Shown here piece by piece: positions 7,287-16,690 of a stretch of DNA of 64,000 nt. The notes below the pieces were generated by a model. It was not told where the DNA came from and did not search any database. It saw only the letters and a list, made by a program, of their open reading frames with translations. A program made the translations under genes and the position numbers. The stretch comes from Akkermansiaceae bacterium (GTDB taxonomy: Bacteria > Verrucomicrobiota > Verrucomicrobiia > Verrucomicrobiales > Akkermansiaceae): the NCBI GenBank assembly GCA_024233115.1, contig JACKQB010000006.1, forward strand, positions 124,001-188,000, in the 5' to 3' direction. Each line of letters begins with the position of its first letter. Within the stretch, counting starts at the first letter, position 1.

Positions 7287-9947
7287 TCAAGCGCCGCCGG
7301 CGACGATCCGGACATCCTTGCGCCGTGACTCCGGGGTGACGGTGAGTTTTTCGAGTTTGCCGTTTTTGTAAACGCCCTCGACGGTGGTGTTGTGCGGGGC
7401 GTGGAGCTTGAAGTTGACGTCCCAGTCCTTTGGCCAGGCGGGCAGGAGGTAGATCTGGTCGCCCTCGCTTTGCATCAGCATGGTCTGGAAAGTTCTGGTC
7501 AGCACGCCGCCGTGGTCCTGGTCGGGCACCCAGTCGTAGTTCGGCCCCCAGAAGGCGGGGAAACGTGAGTTTTTATCGTTTTGGCGGGCGCGGGCGACGA
7601 GGTTCTTGCGTGCCAGCTCGGTTTGTCCGAGGTAAGTCATGAACAGATCGTCCTGGCGCCAGCCGGAGTTACCACGGTCCCAGCGGTGTTTGAGCGCGTT
7701 GATACCGAGCTGGCGGTTGTCCTTTTCAAACGAGCACAGTCTGAATGGGAAAACGGCGTAGAGTTCCGGGTTTTCGACGTTGCGTTTATCCTTGCAGATG
7801 GTGGCGGGGGCGAGCGCCTTGCCGTCCGGGGTGTCGCGCACGGGAAGTGGGGCGAGCTTGGCGAGGAAGCTTTTCAGCTCGGCGCGGGTGGCGGCGGGCA
7901 CGGAGTCGGACGGCAGTGCCAGCAGGCGCGGGATGATGGCGCGTAGTCCGGCGAGTTCCGGCATCGGGTTGGTGCAGTCCCACCAGGTTTCCAGTGCCTG
8001 CGACGGGTGCATGACCAGCTGGCCGTCGGTGTTGGTTTTGTAGTAGCCGTCGAAAAAACGGACCACGGCGACGGCGGTGGGCAGGATGCGTTGTTGCAGC
8101 AGTTTTTCATCGCCCGAGTGATCGTAGGCGTCGAGCATCATCCAGACGAGCTCGGGGCCGGCGACCCATTCCCATTTGTGGTATCTGCTCTCCTGCAGCG
8201 GGTCCTTGCGTTCGGACTGCGGTTTCCAGCCGTAGGATTCGTTGAAGACATCACCCCAGAAGTGGATGCACTCGGCGTAGTAGGCCGCGTTTTCCAGACC
8301 GAAGTATTCCTTGGTGCGGTGTTTGTTGTAGGGAAGGATGTCATCGACATACATGCGGAACAGCGGTTCCAACATCTCCATATCGCCGCTGGCGCAGAGG
8401 CCGAGGTAGGGCAGGCGCGTGTTCTGCCACCAGTAGCCGGGGCCCCAGCGGCGGTAGTCGGCATCACCCGGCTTGTTGCCGTATGGCACGGTGAACAGCG
8501 AGCCGTTGAACTTGATCGGGTAGGCGCCGCGACCGGCGCAGGCGGTGATGAAGCGCTGCAGGGCATACATCCGGCTGACGTAGGCGGCGTCGTCGGAGTT
8601 CGCGTGGGAGGTATCGATGACCTGCTTGCCGTCCACCGACACCGTCCAGCCTGAGGCCGTGGCGCGGGTGGTGACCTTTGCCCATTTCCCGGCGGGCAAC
8701 ACGCCCTTGGCGTTGAATTGTTTGTCGCCGACGATCAGGCGCAGGCTGTTGCCGGGGTGGGTGTCGAGCAGGAAGCCGTCGTTGCCGCCCGGTGTGATCT
8801 TGTCGAAAATACGACCCTTTTCGCCTTTGGCGGGATTCACCTCGGCCTCCAGGGTGAAGGGGAGTGCAAACGATTTCGGGATGCGGGTATTGCGGATCGC
8901 ACCGGAAAACTTGTTGCCGCCCGCCTGGTCGACGCCCACGCGCAGCGGGTGTTTGTTGTCGGCGGGTGAGGATGCTTGGTCCTGTTTCATGCCGGGGTTG
9001 TTAGACGCGTGAATCCAACTGCGCTGCCAGAAGGAACTCCACCATTGTTCGTGGGCGGTGCGGCGTTCGGCGAGGGGTGATTTCTCGGTGCTGGCGATCT
9101 GTGCCTGGATGTCGCGCAGCCATGCCTCGGGGGTGGACGGGTGACGGGTGAGCACGTGCACGCTGAAGTGGTGCGACTGGGCGGCGGCGGATTGCAGGTG
9201 GGTGTCGTCGAGGCGTTTGCCTTGGTCGGCGGTGATGACGGCGCCGAATGTCCGGTGCAGCAGCGGGTCCTGGCGCTTGTATCCGGTCATGCCCTGGGTT
9301 TCGGCATGCTGGGCGGGTCCGACGGATTTGATGTTGTGATGATACCAACCGATTCTGTTAGTCAGCGCGGGGATGATGGTGTCGGGCTCGACGACGGTGG
9401 GGGCGTGCATGTTGCGGGGTTTGGCTCGGTCCATCATCACGTCGCTGCATTCGACCTCCGACAAGGTGAGCTTTTTGGTGCGCCAGAGTTCGACCGATGC
9501 GGTGGCGGTGACTGCTTTTTGACTTTGCACATCGACATGCACCGTCGGGTGGTTGGCATCCGCCCAGAGGCGCAGCGTGGTGCCGTCGCCGAGGCGCACA
9601 TGCATGGTGCCGGACTCGAGCGAGAGCTCCTGAAGGAACGGAGTGACCGCAGGTGCGGGGTCGAGTTTCACCCGGACTTTGCCGAGCTTGAGCAGACGTG
9701 CGTTGTCGCCCCACGAGTCGCTTTTGCCGATGAAGAAAACGAGGTCGCCGGACGGCTCCACCCAGGCGTTCAACGAGATGTCGCCATTGCCCAAGGGCAT
9801 CGAGCCGGTGTGGTTCTTGCTGGGGGAATCCCAGATGACGTTGTGCGTTTTCGGCGAGGTATCCTGGGCCTGGGCACACGGAACGAATGCCAGGGTGACA
9901 AGAGTTGTTAGGAGGCTGAGGCGGGCTGGTCGTTGGCTGGGTTTCAT
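7287..9947 (-). CDS. Secreted DUF5703-type glycoside hydrolase with nested LamG-like domain
   Basis: The 886-residue protein has a signal peptide (ends PCAQAQ), an N-terminal DUF5703-type beta-sandwich (NVIWDSPSKN, GSMPLGNGDISLNAWVE), and a C-terminal alpha/alpha-barrel (YPIKFNGSLFT, WGPGYWWQNTRL, WEWVAGPELVWMMLDAY, FWGPNYDWVPDQ, LLPAWPKDW) resembling GH95-type enzymes. Its paralogue at 9974 joins the two parts directly. Here about 120 residues (around 345-465, PLRVGVD...GWTVSVDGKQV) of a concanavalin/LamG-like fold are inserted between FWQRSWIH and the barrel. It probably removes a sugar from a complex glycan in the periplasm or outside. Substrate and CAZy family are not established from sequence alone. 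The gene lies 26 bp after the paralogue, so the two are probably co-transcribed. Confidence 0.75.
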   Translation of the reverse strand: MKPSQRPARLSLLTTLVTLAFVPCAQAQDTSPKTHNVIWDSPSKNHTGSMPLGNGDISLNAWVEPSGDLVFFIGKSDSWGDNARLLKLGKVRVKLDPAPAVTPFLQELSLESGTMHVRLGDGTTLRLWADANHPTVHVDVQSQKAVTATASVELWRTKKLTLSEVECSDVMMDRAKPRNMHAPTVVEPDTIIPALTNRIGWYHHNIKSVGPAQHAETQGMTGYKRQDPLLHRTFGAVITADQGKRLDDTHLQSAAAQSHHFSVHVLTRHPSTPEAWLRDIQAQIASTEKSPLAERRTAHEQWWSSFWQRSWIHASNNPGMKQDQASSPADNKHPLRVGVDQAGGNKFSGAIRNTRIPKSFALPFTLEAEVNPAKGEKGRIFDKITPGGNDGFLLDTHPGNSLRLIVGDKQFNAKGVLPAGKWAKVTTRATASGWTVSVDGKQVIDTSHANSDDAAYVSRMYALQRFITACAGRGAYPIKFNGSLFTVPYGNKPGDADYRRWGPGYWWQNTRLPYLGLCASGDMEMLEPLFRMYVDDILPYNKHRTKEYFGLENAAYYAECIHFWGDVFNESYGWKPQSERKDPLQESRYHKWEWVAGPELVWMMLDAYDHSGDEKLLQQRILPTAVAVVRFFDGYYKTNTDGQLVMHPSQALETWWDCTNPMPELAGLRAIIPRLLALPSDSVPAATRAELKSFLAKLAPLPVRDTPDGKALAPATICKDKRNVENPELYAVFPFRLCSFEKDNRQLGINALKHRWDRGNSGWRQDDLFMTYLGQTELARKNLVARARQNDKNSRFPAFWGPNYDWVPDQDHGGVLTRTFQTMLMQSEGDQIYLLPAWPKDWDVNFKLHAPHNTTVEGVYKNGKLEKLTVTPESRRKDVRIVAGGA

Positions 9948-9973
9948 GTTTTAAAATTAAATGTGAGAAAAAA

Positions 9974-12397
9974 TCATCGAGAGGCGAACACGCGGACATC
10001 TTTACGGCGGGACTCCGGGGAGACTTTCATTTCGACCAACTTTCCGTCGCGCACCACGCCGGACACGATGGTGTTGCGCGGGGCGTGGAGTTTGAAACTC
10101 GCGTTCCAGTCTTTTGGCCAGGCGGGAAGAAGGTGGATCTCGTCACCGACGGTTTGCATGATCATTTCCTGCAGTCCGATCATGCCGGAGCCGCCCCAGT
10201 TGTGGTCGGGCACCCAGTCGTGACCCGGCCCCCAGAAAGTCGGGTAGCGTCGCGGGGAGTTTTTCAGTTTCTGGACATTGTAGTTGGAGGCCTCCCTGGT
10301 CATACCCATGCGGGCGTAGAAAATGCCGTCCTGGTGCCAGCTCTTGACGATGTTTTTGGGAAACCTGCCGTGTTTCCAGGTGTTGCGGAAGGTGTCGATC
10401 TCCGGCTCCCCCAGCTGATAGCGGTTGAATGGGAAAAGCGGGTAGAACTGCGGGCACTCGACGTTCTGGTACTTGAGCCACGACTCGGCGGGCTTGACGA
10501 CTTTGTCGCCCTTGATTTTTTCAAAAAAGAGACCGGGCATGCGCTGGAGATAGGCGCGGTAGTATTCCTTTTTTTCCTTCGGTAAAATCGAGTCGTCCAA
10601 GGCGATCAGAGCCTCGAGGCAGGCGCGGATACCGGAAACCAGATCGGCCGGGTTTTTAGCACCGCGGTAGGACTCACAGGAGGTCGAGGGGTAGAAAACG
10701 AGTTTCCCGTCCGGGCCGAGCGGCTTGCCGTTCCGGATCATCTGGCGTTTCTGGTAATGTTCGTCGAAGAAGACGAGCGACGCCTCGATGAGCGGCAGCC
10801 ACGGTTTCAGGTCGGCTCCGGTGAAGCGGTGGTATTCCAACATCATGTAGGCGTTCTCCACCTGGGATTCCCAGTGGTAGGAGACCGAAGGGTTGGCCAT
10901 GACCCCGTGCTCCGCCGGTTTTCCGTAACCCGCCAAGCCGTTGATGGAGGGGTCGCCAAAGGGGACTTCCTTGCCACGGGCACGACCGGATGGAGCGGGC
11001 CACCCCCAGCCGGCGCCGAAGGCGATGCCGGAGTCGTTCATATACTCGCAGAACACGGCACCGGCGTGGCCGAAATGGGCTTTCGCCTTGATCGTTGCGC
11101 CGGGAAGGCCGCGACGGTAGAAGTTGAACTGTGGCAGGATGGCGTCGAAGTCACCCGACTTCAACATCGGCCAGTAGAGCAGCCGCTGGTTCTGCGCGGT
11201 AAACACATCCCCGCCCCAGGCGCGCCAGTCCGGATCGTAGGGTCGGTTTTTATCCACCAGCACCGGGTCGAAGGTGAGGTTGCCGCCGTTGAATTTGGTC
11301 GGGTGGGAGCCGGTGGCGTTGCAGCCGAGTTGGTAGCGGAAGAGGTTGTAGTTTCGACCGGCCTGCCAGACCGATGACGACGGGTCGGGTTTGGTCGGGT
11401 TGATCGCGATCCAACTGCGCTGCCAGAACTGGTGCCACCAGGCGATGGTTTGCTTGCGATGGGTGTCGATGTTTTTATCGGCGGCGGTTTTCAGCAGTGC
11501 GTTTTTCCAGTCGGCCAGGTTCTCGGCCTGGGACAGATGGGTGGTGATCTGCAGATGCTGACGGCGGGCAGGGCGGCTGCTTTTCAGGCTCCAGGCGCGA
11601 AAGGGGGTGATGGCATACTTGCCCTCGGAGGTTCCGGCGGGAACAAAACCCTCGCCTTGCAGCAGGCCGCCAAAGGTGCGGTTGGCAATGGCGTCGGGGA
11701 TGTGAGCCGCGTGCTCCTGCAAGCCCTGCTGCTCGATCAGCAAGGTGGGAATCTGGCATTGGGCGGGGTTGCGGTGGTAGAAAAGCACCCCACCGTGTCC
11801 GAACTCGACCTGGTCCTTGAGCTTGACGACTTTTCCAGGGTAGGCCTCGAGCGAAAAGCAGCCAAAGCGCGCGCCTTTACCCTTCAGCTCCCGATCCTGC
11901 AGTCGCCAATTCTCGTAGCTGGCGGTCACCTCCACCGGCTTGTCGGCATCGATGTCCAGATGGATGACCGGTCGTCCGGTTTCCACCCAGAAGCGCATTT
12001 TCACCGGCGGTGCGCCCTCGCCGCCACCGGCTTCCAGATGGATGCAGCCGTTGTGCAGATCCAACTCTTGGCGAAAGGACTCGCCATTGGCAAACGGGTT
12101 AGGGCTGAGCTTCACGCGCAGTCGCCCGAGTTTGAGATACTCGCCATTCTCGCTGAACGAGCCGCTGCGCTGGAAGTACGCGAACAACTCGCCGTTTTCC
12201 ACCCAGACATTGCAACCGATGTCCCCGCCGCCCACCGGCATGGAGTCCGCCGCGTTTTTCCCCTGGGAATCCCAGACCACATTGTAGCTGGAGAGGGTTT
12301 TCAGCCAGTCGTCTTCAAGAGGCCCGGCAAGCGACGGGATACCCAAGCGGGTTGCGGCGATGGCAAGGAGGAGTGGCAGGCGGTGTGGTGATTTCAT
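9974..12397 (-). CDS. Secreted DUF5703-type glycoside hydrolase
   Basis: The 807-residue paralogue of the gene at 7287 has the same order of blocks: signal peptide, NVVWDSQGKN, DSMPVGGGDIGCNVWVE, FWQRSWIAI, HPTKFNGGNLTF, WGGDVFTAQNQRL, FWGPGHDWVPDHNWGG and LLPAWPKDW, ending PESRRKDVRVF. It lacks the LamG-like insertion. The fold is inferred to be a beta-sandwich plus alpha/alpha-barrel as in GH95-like enzymes. It is the promoter-proximal gene of the pair and probably acts on the same or a neighbouring linkage. It begins at ATG 12397; a short leader (LLLAIAATRLGIPSLA) acts as the signal peptide. Confidence 0.75.
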   Translation of the reverse strand: MKSPHRLPLLLAIAATRLGIPSLAGPLEDDWLKTLSSYNVVWDSQGKNAADSMPVGGGDIGCNVWVENGELFAYFQRSGSFSENGEYLKLGRLRVKLSPNPFANGESFRQELDLHNGCIHLEAGGGEGAPPVKMRFWVETGRPVIHLDIDADKPVEVTASYENWRLQDRELKGKGARFGCFSLEAYPGKVVKLKDQVEFGHGGVLFYHRNPAQCQIPTLLIEQQGLQEHAAHIPDAIANRTFGGLLQGEGFVPAGTSEGKYAITPFRAWSLKSSRPARRQHLQITTHLSQAENLADWKNALLKTAADKNIDTHRKQTIAWWHQFWQRSWIAINPTKPDPSSSVWQAGRNYNLFRYQLGCNATGSHPTKFNGGNLTFDPVLVDKNRPYDPDWRAWGGDVFTAQNQRLLYWPMLKSGDFDAILPQFNFYRRGLPGATIKAKAHFGHAGAVFCEYMNDSGIAFGAGWGWPAPSGRARGKEVPFGDPSINGLAGYGKPAEHGVMANPSVSYHWESQVENAYMMLEYHRFTGADLKPWLPLIEASLVFFDEHYQKRQMIRNGKPLGPDGKLVFYPSTSCESYRGAKNPADLVSGIRACLEALIALDDSILPKEKKEYYRAYLQRMPGLFFEKIKGDKVVKPAESWLKYQNVECPQFYPLFPFNRYQLGEPEIDTFRNTWKHGRFPKNIVKSWHQDGIFYARMGMTREASNYNVQKLKNSPRRYPTFWGPGHDWVPDHNWGGSGMIGLQEMIMQTVGDEIHLLPAWPKDWNASFKLHAPRNTIVSGVVRDGKLVEMKVSPESRRKDVRVFASR

Positions 12398-12492
12398 GCT
12401 TCGAATAGGGCTAGCTTAGTGACGATGGATAGGCTGGGAATCTTTCTGATATCTTCCTAACAGACGATACTTGCCTGCTGGTGTCGGGTCAG

Positions 12493-12527
12493 AAAAAACC
12501 CGGTGAAGGCACGCCCCCACCGGGTTG
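12493..12527 (-). terminator. Intrinsic terminator of the PEP-CTERM gene at 12556
   Basis: On the reverse strand AACCCGGTG pairs with CACCGGGTT over a short loop, followed by TTTTT. It lies about 30 bp past the stop. Confidence 0.75.
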
Positions 12528-12555
12528 AAATGGTATGCGAAGACACAACCTGCTG

Positions 12556-13353
12556 TTAGTCTTTGCGACGGCGGAGGATCAGGGCAAGTCCGCCGAGGCC
12601 GAGCAGCGCGGTGGTGGATGGCTCGGGCACCAGGACAAAGGTGTCTTCATAGAAACGCAGGGACGAGGAATCCGCCTGACTTGAACCTACAGTGCCAGGA
12701 GCGCCGGCACTGCCAAAATCCTCGCGCAGGGGAGAGACGCCCGAACCTCCTTGCCTGAAGCCTCCGTTGACCTCGCCACTCCAGTCGGTGATGGCTCCTC
12801 CGGTCACGCTACCGATCAAATTACCGTCGATAAACCAGTTCAGGGTCGATGACGTGGCGTCCGTATCGAGGGACACCACCCAGGAGCGGCTTTTGTTCAA
12901 GTCGTCGCCTGAGGTGGGCTTGTAGCTCAATGCCGCTGTGTCACCGTTGACCCTGCCGCCAAGTCTTGTGCTGCCGGACTCAGCCTGCAGGTAAAAGGTG
13001 TCGTCCGTGTCCAGCCACATCAGGCTGAGGCCATTGCTGGTTCCGTTGCCCACGGTGAAGATGAAGTCGCGAGTGTCGTTGGGACCCAGAGCCTTCAAGG
13101 TCATTTCCCAGGCGATCGTGATGTCCGAGGTCGTGCTGAGCACAGTGTCTCCGTCGATGGTTCCCTCCTCGCTGTCGGCAAATTGCGCGGAGCCGATGCT
13201 GCCATAAGCGGCGCGTTCATACTGCGGGGTCAGTAATCCCAGCTGGCCTACGGTGACGGTGGCCGCCTGGCTGTTCACGACAAGTGCGCCGGCAGAGAGG
13301 CTGGCCAGCTTCAGGAAAATCGGGGTAATGTGGTTTGGTTTATCTACTTTCAT
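12556..13353 (-). CDS. PEP-CTERM surface protein, LamG-like, 265 aa
   Basis: The protein has a signal sequence (hydrophobic region around residues 14-30, ending NSQAA), a secreted domain of about 200 residues that looks like a concanavalin/LamG sandwich (SYKPTSGDDLNKSRSWVVSLD, LNWFIDGNLIGSVTGG), and the tail VPEPSTTALLGLGGLALILRRRKD. Surface anchoring or release by exosortase is inferred from the tail. A pair of 11-bp direct repeats 28 bp upstream of the ATG probably binds a regulator. No enzyme motif is visible; a glycan-binding role is plausible. Confidence 0.8.
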   Translation of the reverse strand: MKVDKPNHITPIFLKLASLSAGALVVNSQAATVTVGQLGLLTPQYERAAYGSIGSAQFADSEEGTIDGDTVLSTTSDITIAWEMTLKALGPNDTRDFIFTVGNGTSNGLSLMWLDTDDTFYLQAESGSTRLGGRVNGDTAALSYKPTSGDDLNKSRSWVVSLDTDATSSTLNWFIDGNLIGSVTGGAITDWSGEVNGGFRQGGSGVSPLREDFGSAGAPGTVGSSQADSSSLRFYEDTFVLVPEPSTTALLGLGGLALILRRRKD

Positions 13354-13380
13354 GTCAATTCTGTGGTTTCCGGTATTTTA

Positions 13381-13407
13381 CATTCAAAGTTGCATCCATT
13401 CAAAGTT
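13381..13407. promoter_or_regulatory. Paired 11-bp direct repeats upstream of the PEP-CTERM gene at 12556
   Basis: CATTCAAAGTT occurs twice with a 16-bp period, just upstream of the reverse-strand start at 13353. Direct repeats of this spacing are typical of AraC-type activator sites; the binding factor is unknown. Confidence 0.5.
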
Positions 13408-13609
13408 ACCTTCGAAGCGACAACAACCCTGAGCGAGTGGGACGGTGCCATCACATGACGCTATGCCTTGCCCAAGGCTTGTATTGAACGTTTCCTATAA
13501 AAACATAGGCCATTTCCCCAGTCCATCAAAAAAAGCCTGAAAAAGCATCAACCAAGCCATTTGCCACAGCCCACCGGGTTGCAAGGACATGCGGAGACGC
13601 TGACTGCTG

Positions 13610-14350
13610 TTAGCCTTTGCGGCGGCGGAGGATCAGGGCAAGTCCGCCGAGGCCGAGCAGCGCGGTGGTGGATGGCTCGGGCACGGCGGTGACGGTGATT
13701 CCCTCGACATAGAGATTGCGGTTGGTAGCGCCATCGAAACCTGCCGCAAAGCGGACGTTGTCGGGTGCCTTGCCGGCACCCCAGTTGCCCGACTTGGTGA
13801 AAATGGTGGTGGTGCTCACCGTCATGGAGAGATCCCAGTCCCCGGCTGCGTCCCAGGACAAGGTCCAGACTCCGGGTGTTGTTGTATTGGTGCTTGGGGT
13901 GAACTGGTCGCCAGACCCGGCATCATTCCACGTCGCATTTCCAGTTCCATCGGTGTCTCCATTGATTCTAGTCCCGTCCACTAAAGCTGTGCTTGCGCGG
14001 TCGTAGCTTAAGGAGATGAGGTTTGTTGTGCCGTCCCTCAAATACAAAGAGCCATAGATGTTGGTCGATCCGTTGGCAAATGCAGTCCAGGTCATGGTGC
14101 CTGCGCCGACGTCACCAAAGCTGAATGCGGCGGAGGGCGTCCATGAAGTGCTGCTGTCCGTCACGTAAAGACCGTTTGTGGTGTCTATCGTGGAAACGTT
14201 ATTGAACGTCCAGCCATCGGAGGCAAGACTGCCAATCGTGTGTGTGCCATCGGTGAAGTCATAGTCCACAACCGTCGTGGCGGCGGTGGCGGCAGCGGGT
14301 GTTAGGAGGAAACAGGCTGCGGCCGTGAGTAGTGTGTTTCTTGTTTTCAT
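13610..14350 (-). CDS. PEP-CTERM surface protein, 246 aa
   Basis: The likely start is ATG 14350 (MKTRNTLLTAAACFLLTPAAATA, a clean signal peptide); an ATG at 14368 would add MKNTHS. The open frame continues upstream, but that part reads as non-coding. The mature domain (VDYDFTDGTHTIGSLASDGW, SLYLRDGTTNLISLSYDR, VWTLSWDAAGDWDLSM) is LamG-like and ends in VPEPSTTALLGLGGLALILRRRKG for exosortase sorting. It is divergent from the sigma-factor gene, with an operator-like palindrome between them, and may be under its control. Function unknown; surface binding is inferred. Confidence 0.8.
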   Translation of the reverse strand: MKTRNTLLTAAACFLLTPAAATAATTVVDYDFTDGTHTIGSLASDGWTFNNVSTIDTTNGLYVTDSSTSWTPSAAFSFGDVGAGTMTWTAFANGSTNIYGSLYLRDGTTNLISLSYDRASTALVDGTRINGDTDGTGNATWNDAGSGDQFTPSTNTTTPGVWTLSWDAAGDWDLSMTVSTTTIFTKSGNWGAGKAPDNVRFAAGFDGATNRNLYVEGITVTAVPEPSTTALLGLGGLALILRRRKG

Positions 14351-14607
14351 GCTGTGTGTGTTTTTCATGGAGTGTGTTTGTGTGTAAGATTTGGGATTTG
14401 TTTCCTGAGGTAGAGCCCCATATGCTGTTAGCCTTTGCCGCGGCGGATCAGGCCAGCCGGGGCAGCGAGTGCTCCAGCATGAAAAGCAAGGAGGATGATA
14501 TGGGAGTGTTTCAAAACGACGAGGCATCCAATAAGCAGAATATGCACAGTAAGATTCGCCAAGCAGGGGCCCCAAATCAAGCCGTAAAAACCGGAACATG
14601 GTCAAAT

Positions 14608-14624
14608 TGTCCATATTTGAAACA
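14608..14624. promoter_or_regulatory. Operator-like palindrome TGT-N11-ACA (site A)
   Basis: TGTCCATATTTGAAACA lies between the divergent PEP-CTERM gene (start 14350) and sigma-factor gene (start 14839). Near-identical 17-bp sites occur at 25113, 37325, 38908 and 42090. The remainder of the 14369-14838 gap holds no recognisable gene. Confidence 0.6.
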
Positions 14625-14838
14625 CGGCGATAAAAAACCGAGCTCCGGACTCCAGTCCGGGTCATACCCACCCCATCATATTTGCCCAGCGGGCGGTCTG
14701 GCCGCCGGCTCCGGGGCGCCGTCGAGGTCCCCATTTCCCCCATTTTCCTTGACTTGTCACAGTCGCTTCTTGAGGTTCTCCAAGGGCGTATCCATCCAGT
14801 GCCAATCCAGGGCCCAGGGCGTTACCAATCCGCTGAGA

Positions 14839-15459
14839 ATGAAAGCATTGTTATCCCACATGCAGGCAAGCGAGCTTCCGCTGACGGAAAGGGACGACCA
14901 TGCCTGCGAGCTGCGTGCGAGGAGTTACTCAAGTTCGATCCATCTGGTCCAGCCCTCGCTGCTGGCGTATCTGGTGAGTCGGGCCGGTGGCGATTTCGCG
15001 GCGGCGGAGGATTGCCTCCAGGAGGTGGCCGTGGCGGTGTGGAAAAAGTTTGATCCCCAGTGGGATGCCGAGCATTTCCGCAGGTTTGCGTTTCGCTGCG
15101 CCGACATCGAGTGCCGCCGACTGCACCGACGCAAGGCGACGGAGGGCAAAAGAACCGTGAGCCTGTCCCCCGATGTCCTGGAGCTTGTGGGCAGGGACAT
15201 CCGCGACAGCCCTTGTGAGGACTCCGGACTGCAGCGTGCGAGGGTGAAGGCACTGAACCTGTGCCTTGATGCGTTGGACGCCGGACAGCGCGAACTGATC
15301 GATGCCCGGTACGCGGACGGGGGCGGGGAGCACCCTGCAAATTCGCTCGCGGACATCGCCTCAAGGAGGGGCGTCAAGATGGATTCTATTTACAAACGCC
15401 TTGAGCGCCTGCGTGACGCGCTCGGCAAATGCATCGATAAACGTATGAGCGCCGAATGA
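14839..15459 (+). CDS. ECF-type RNA polymerase sigma factor
   Basis: From ATG 14839 the protein is 206 residues, typical of an ECF sigma factor. Region 2 is visible (LLAYLVSRAGGDFAAAEDCLQEVAVAVWKKF, then WDAEHFRRFAFRCADIECRRLHRR), and region 4 at the C-terminus (LDALDAGQRELIDARY, LADIASRRGVKMDSIYKRLERLRDAL). It resembles the short sigma-70 factors that are numerous in Verrucomicrobia and Planctomycetes. The upstream frame is open to 14332 but shows no sigma features. Its stop codon overlaps the ATG of the membrane protein at 15456 (ATGA), so the pair is translationally coupled and the second protein is its presumed anti-sigma factor. Confidence 0.85.
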   Translation: MKALLSHMQASELPLTERDDHACELRARSYSSSIHLVQPSLLAYLVSRAGGDFAAAEDCLQEVAVAVWKKFDPQWDAEHFRRFAFRCADIECRRLHRRKATEGKRTVSLSPDVLELVGRDIRDSPCEDSGLQRARVKALNLCLDALDAGQRELIDARYADGGGEHPANSLADIASRRGVKMDSIYKRLERLRDALGKCIDKRMSAE

Positions 15460-16541
15460 AGATGAGTGAAAACCCACCAGCCCTGCCTAACGAGGACAAG
15501 GAACTCACCCGACTGGTGGAGTTGTTTCTGGAGCAGCGGCTGGATGAGGCGTCCGCGCGGGACCTTGAGGCCCGCCTGCGCCAGTCGGCGGACGCGCGGG
15601 CGTATTATTTGTCGCGCCTACGTCTGCACACCGATCTCCGCCATGCGGTGAACCCGATGAAGATCGAGATCGAGGAGGGCAGGAAAATTGTGATCGAACC
15701 CTCGCCGGACGGCCCTCTGGTTTCATCCAGCCAAACCGGAATGCTCCGGGTTCAGCCCGCGCTGGGCACGTCTTCCGTGGCTGGTCGCCGCCGTGCCTGG
15801 GCGGGGTGGACGGGCGCCGTGCTTGTCCTTCTTGTCCTCGCACTTGCCGCTTACATCTGGTTCGATCGACAGACCCCGCCTGCGGCCGCGATCGAGCTCT
15901 TTCCACTTGAAAATGCGTCATTCGAGGCCGACACCCTGGCCGACGGCGGGCTAAGCCACACCCCGGCGGGTTGGAATGTCACCACCGGCTCCTCGCGCCT
16001 GGCCTTCGTCATCAACCCCACGAACGATCCGGCCAAAAACCGCTATGGCGGCGCCCACTGCCCGACCTCTGAATCCCACTACGACGGCTCTAACGTACTG
16101 GTTCTGAGCCGCGACAACAATGGCAGGCGGGGATGGGCCAACCAGACCCTCTACGGCAGGACGGGAGCGGGCAGCAAGGTGTTGCAACTCGGTGATCTCG
16201 ACGGTCGCAGCCTGCGGGTCACCGCCACCGTCGGCAGAGCGTCCGCCGATGCCGGTGCGTGGGCAAGACAAGCGGCGCGCCTGTTGATCGGGGTTCAGGA
16301 AATGGGGCGGAACTGGCGACCGGTGGCTGTCAGGAAAATCAACGTCGGCCCGGCACCCTGGGATCAGGCCGATGACAACCTGGCGCTGGCCAACGACGAG
16401 GTCGGACATGTTTCCTTCGAACTCAGGCTAGACGTCGGGGAAATGCGCGGGGACGCGGTTTTTTTCCTCTACCTGGACCCCACATCTCCCTCCGGCTCCG
16501 AGGTGTTTGTGGATGATCTTGATATCGAACTCATCGAGTGA
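15456..16541 (+). CDS. Membrane-anchored anti-sigma/FecR-like sensor with extracytoplasmic domain
   Basis: The 361-residue protein has a short cytoplasmic N-terminus (KELTRLVELFLEQRLDEASA, a region common in anti-sigma/FecR-like proteins next to such sigma factors), one membrane helix at about residues 117-137 (GWTGAVLVLLVLALAAYIWF), and an extracytoplasmic domain from about 150 to the end. That domain begins LENASFEADT, contains GW, NQTLYG and LDGRSLRVT, and ends VFVDDLDIEL. The same landmarks, in the same order, form the whole of the PEP-CTERM protein at 16691 and the C-terminal domain of the enzyme at 17567. It is coupled to the sigma gene by ATGA overlap. The inferred role is to hold the sigma factor until an external ligand or partner is sensed. 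No catalytic residues are visible. Confidence 0.75.
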   Translation: MKMSENPPALPNEDKELTRLVELFLEQRLDEASARDLEARLRQSADARAYYLSRLRLHTDLRHAVNPMKIEIEEGRKIVIEPSPDGPLVSSSQTGMLRVQPALGTSSVAGRRRAWAGWTGAVLVLLVLALAAYIWFDRQTPPAAAIELFPLENASFEADTLADGGLSHTPAGWNVTTGSSRLAFVINPTNDPAKNRYGGAHCPTSESHYDGSNVLVLSRDNNGRRGWANQTLYGRTGAGSKVLQLGDLDGRSLRVTATVGRASADAGAWARQAARLLIGVQEMGRNWRPVAVRKINVGPAPWDQADDNLALANDEVGHVSFELRLDVGEMRGDAVFFLYLDPTSPSGSEVFVDDLDIELIE

Positions 16542-16690
16542 CAAAGGGCTGGAATGAACGGGGGAAGGGTGTCCGGCAAAAAAAGTAAAAAAAGATCAAA
16601 AAAAATGTCAGATCTCCTCGGCGGGCGCGGAGTAGCTAGGGTGCCGATTCCCGGCACTGAAACTAAAACCCATCAAACCCAAAGCAACCT

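Noticed and set aside
14428..14500. PEP-CTERM-like tail (LIRRGKG and stop, reverse strand) upstream of the gene at 13610
   Set aside because: About 30 bp resemble the tail of the neighbouring gene, but no PEP motif, helix or upstream domain is present; too short to annotate as a pseudogene, only noted under the cassette idea.
13610..14743. Extending the PEP-CTERM protein to 377 residues with an upstream start
   Set aside because: The extra N-terminus covers the divergent promoter and operator site A and would hide the signal peptide.
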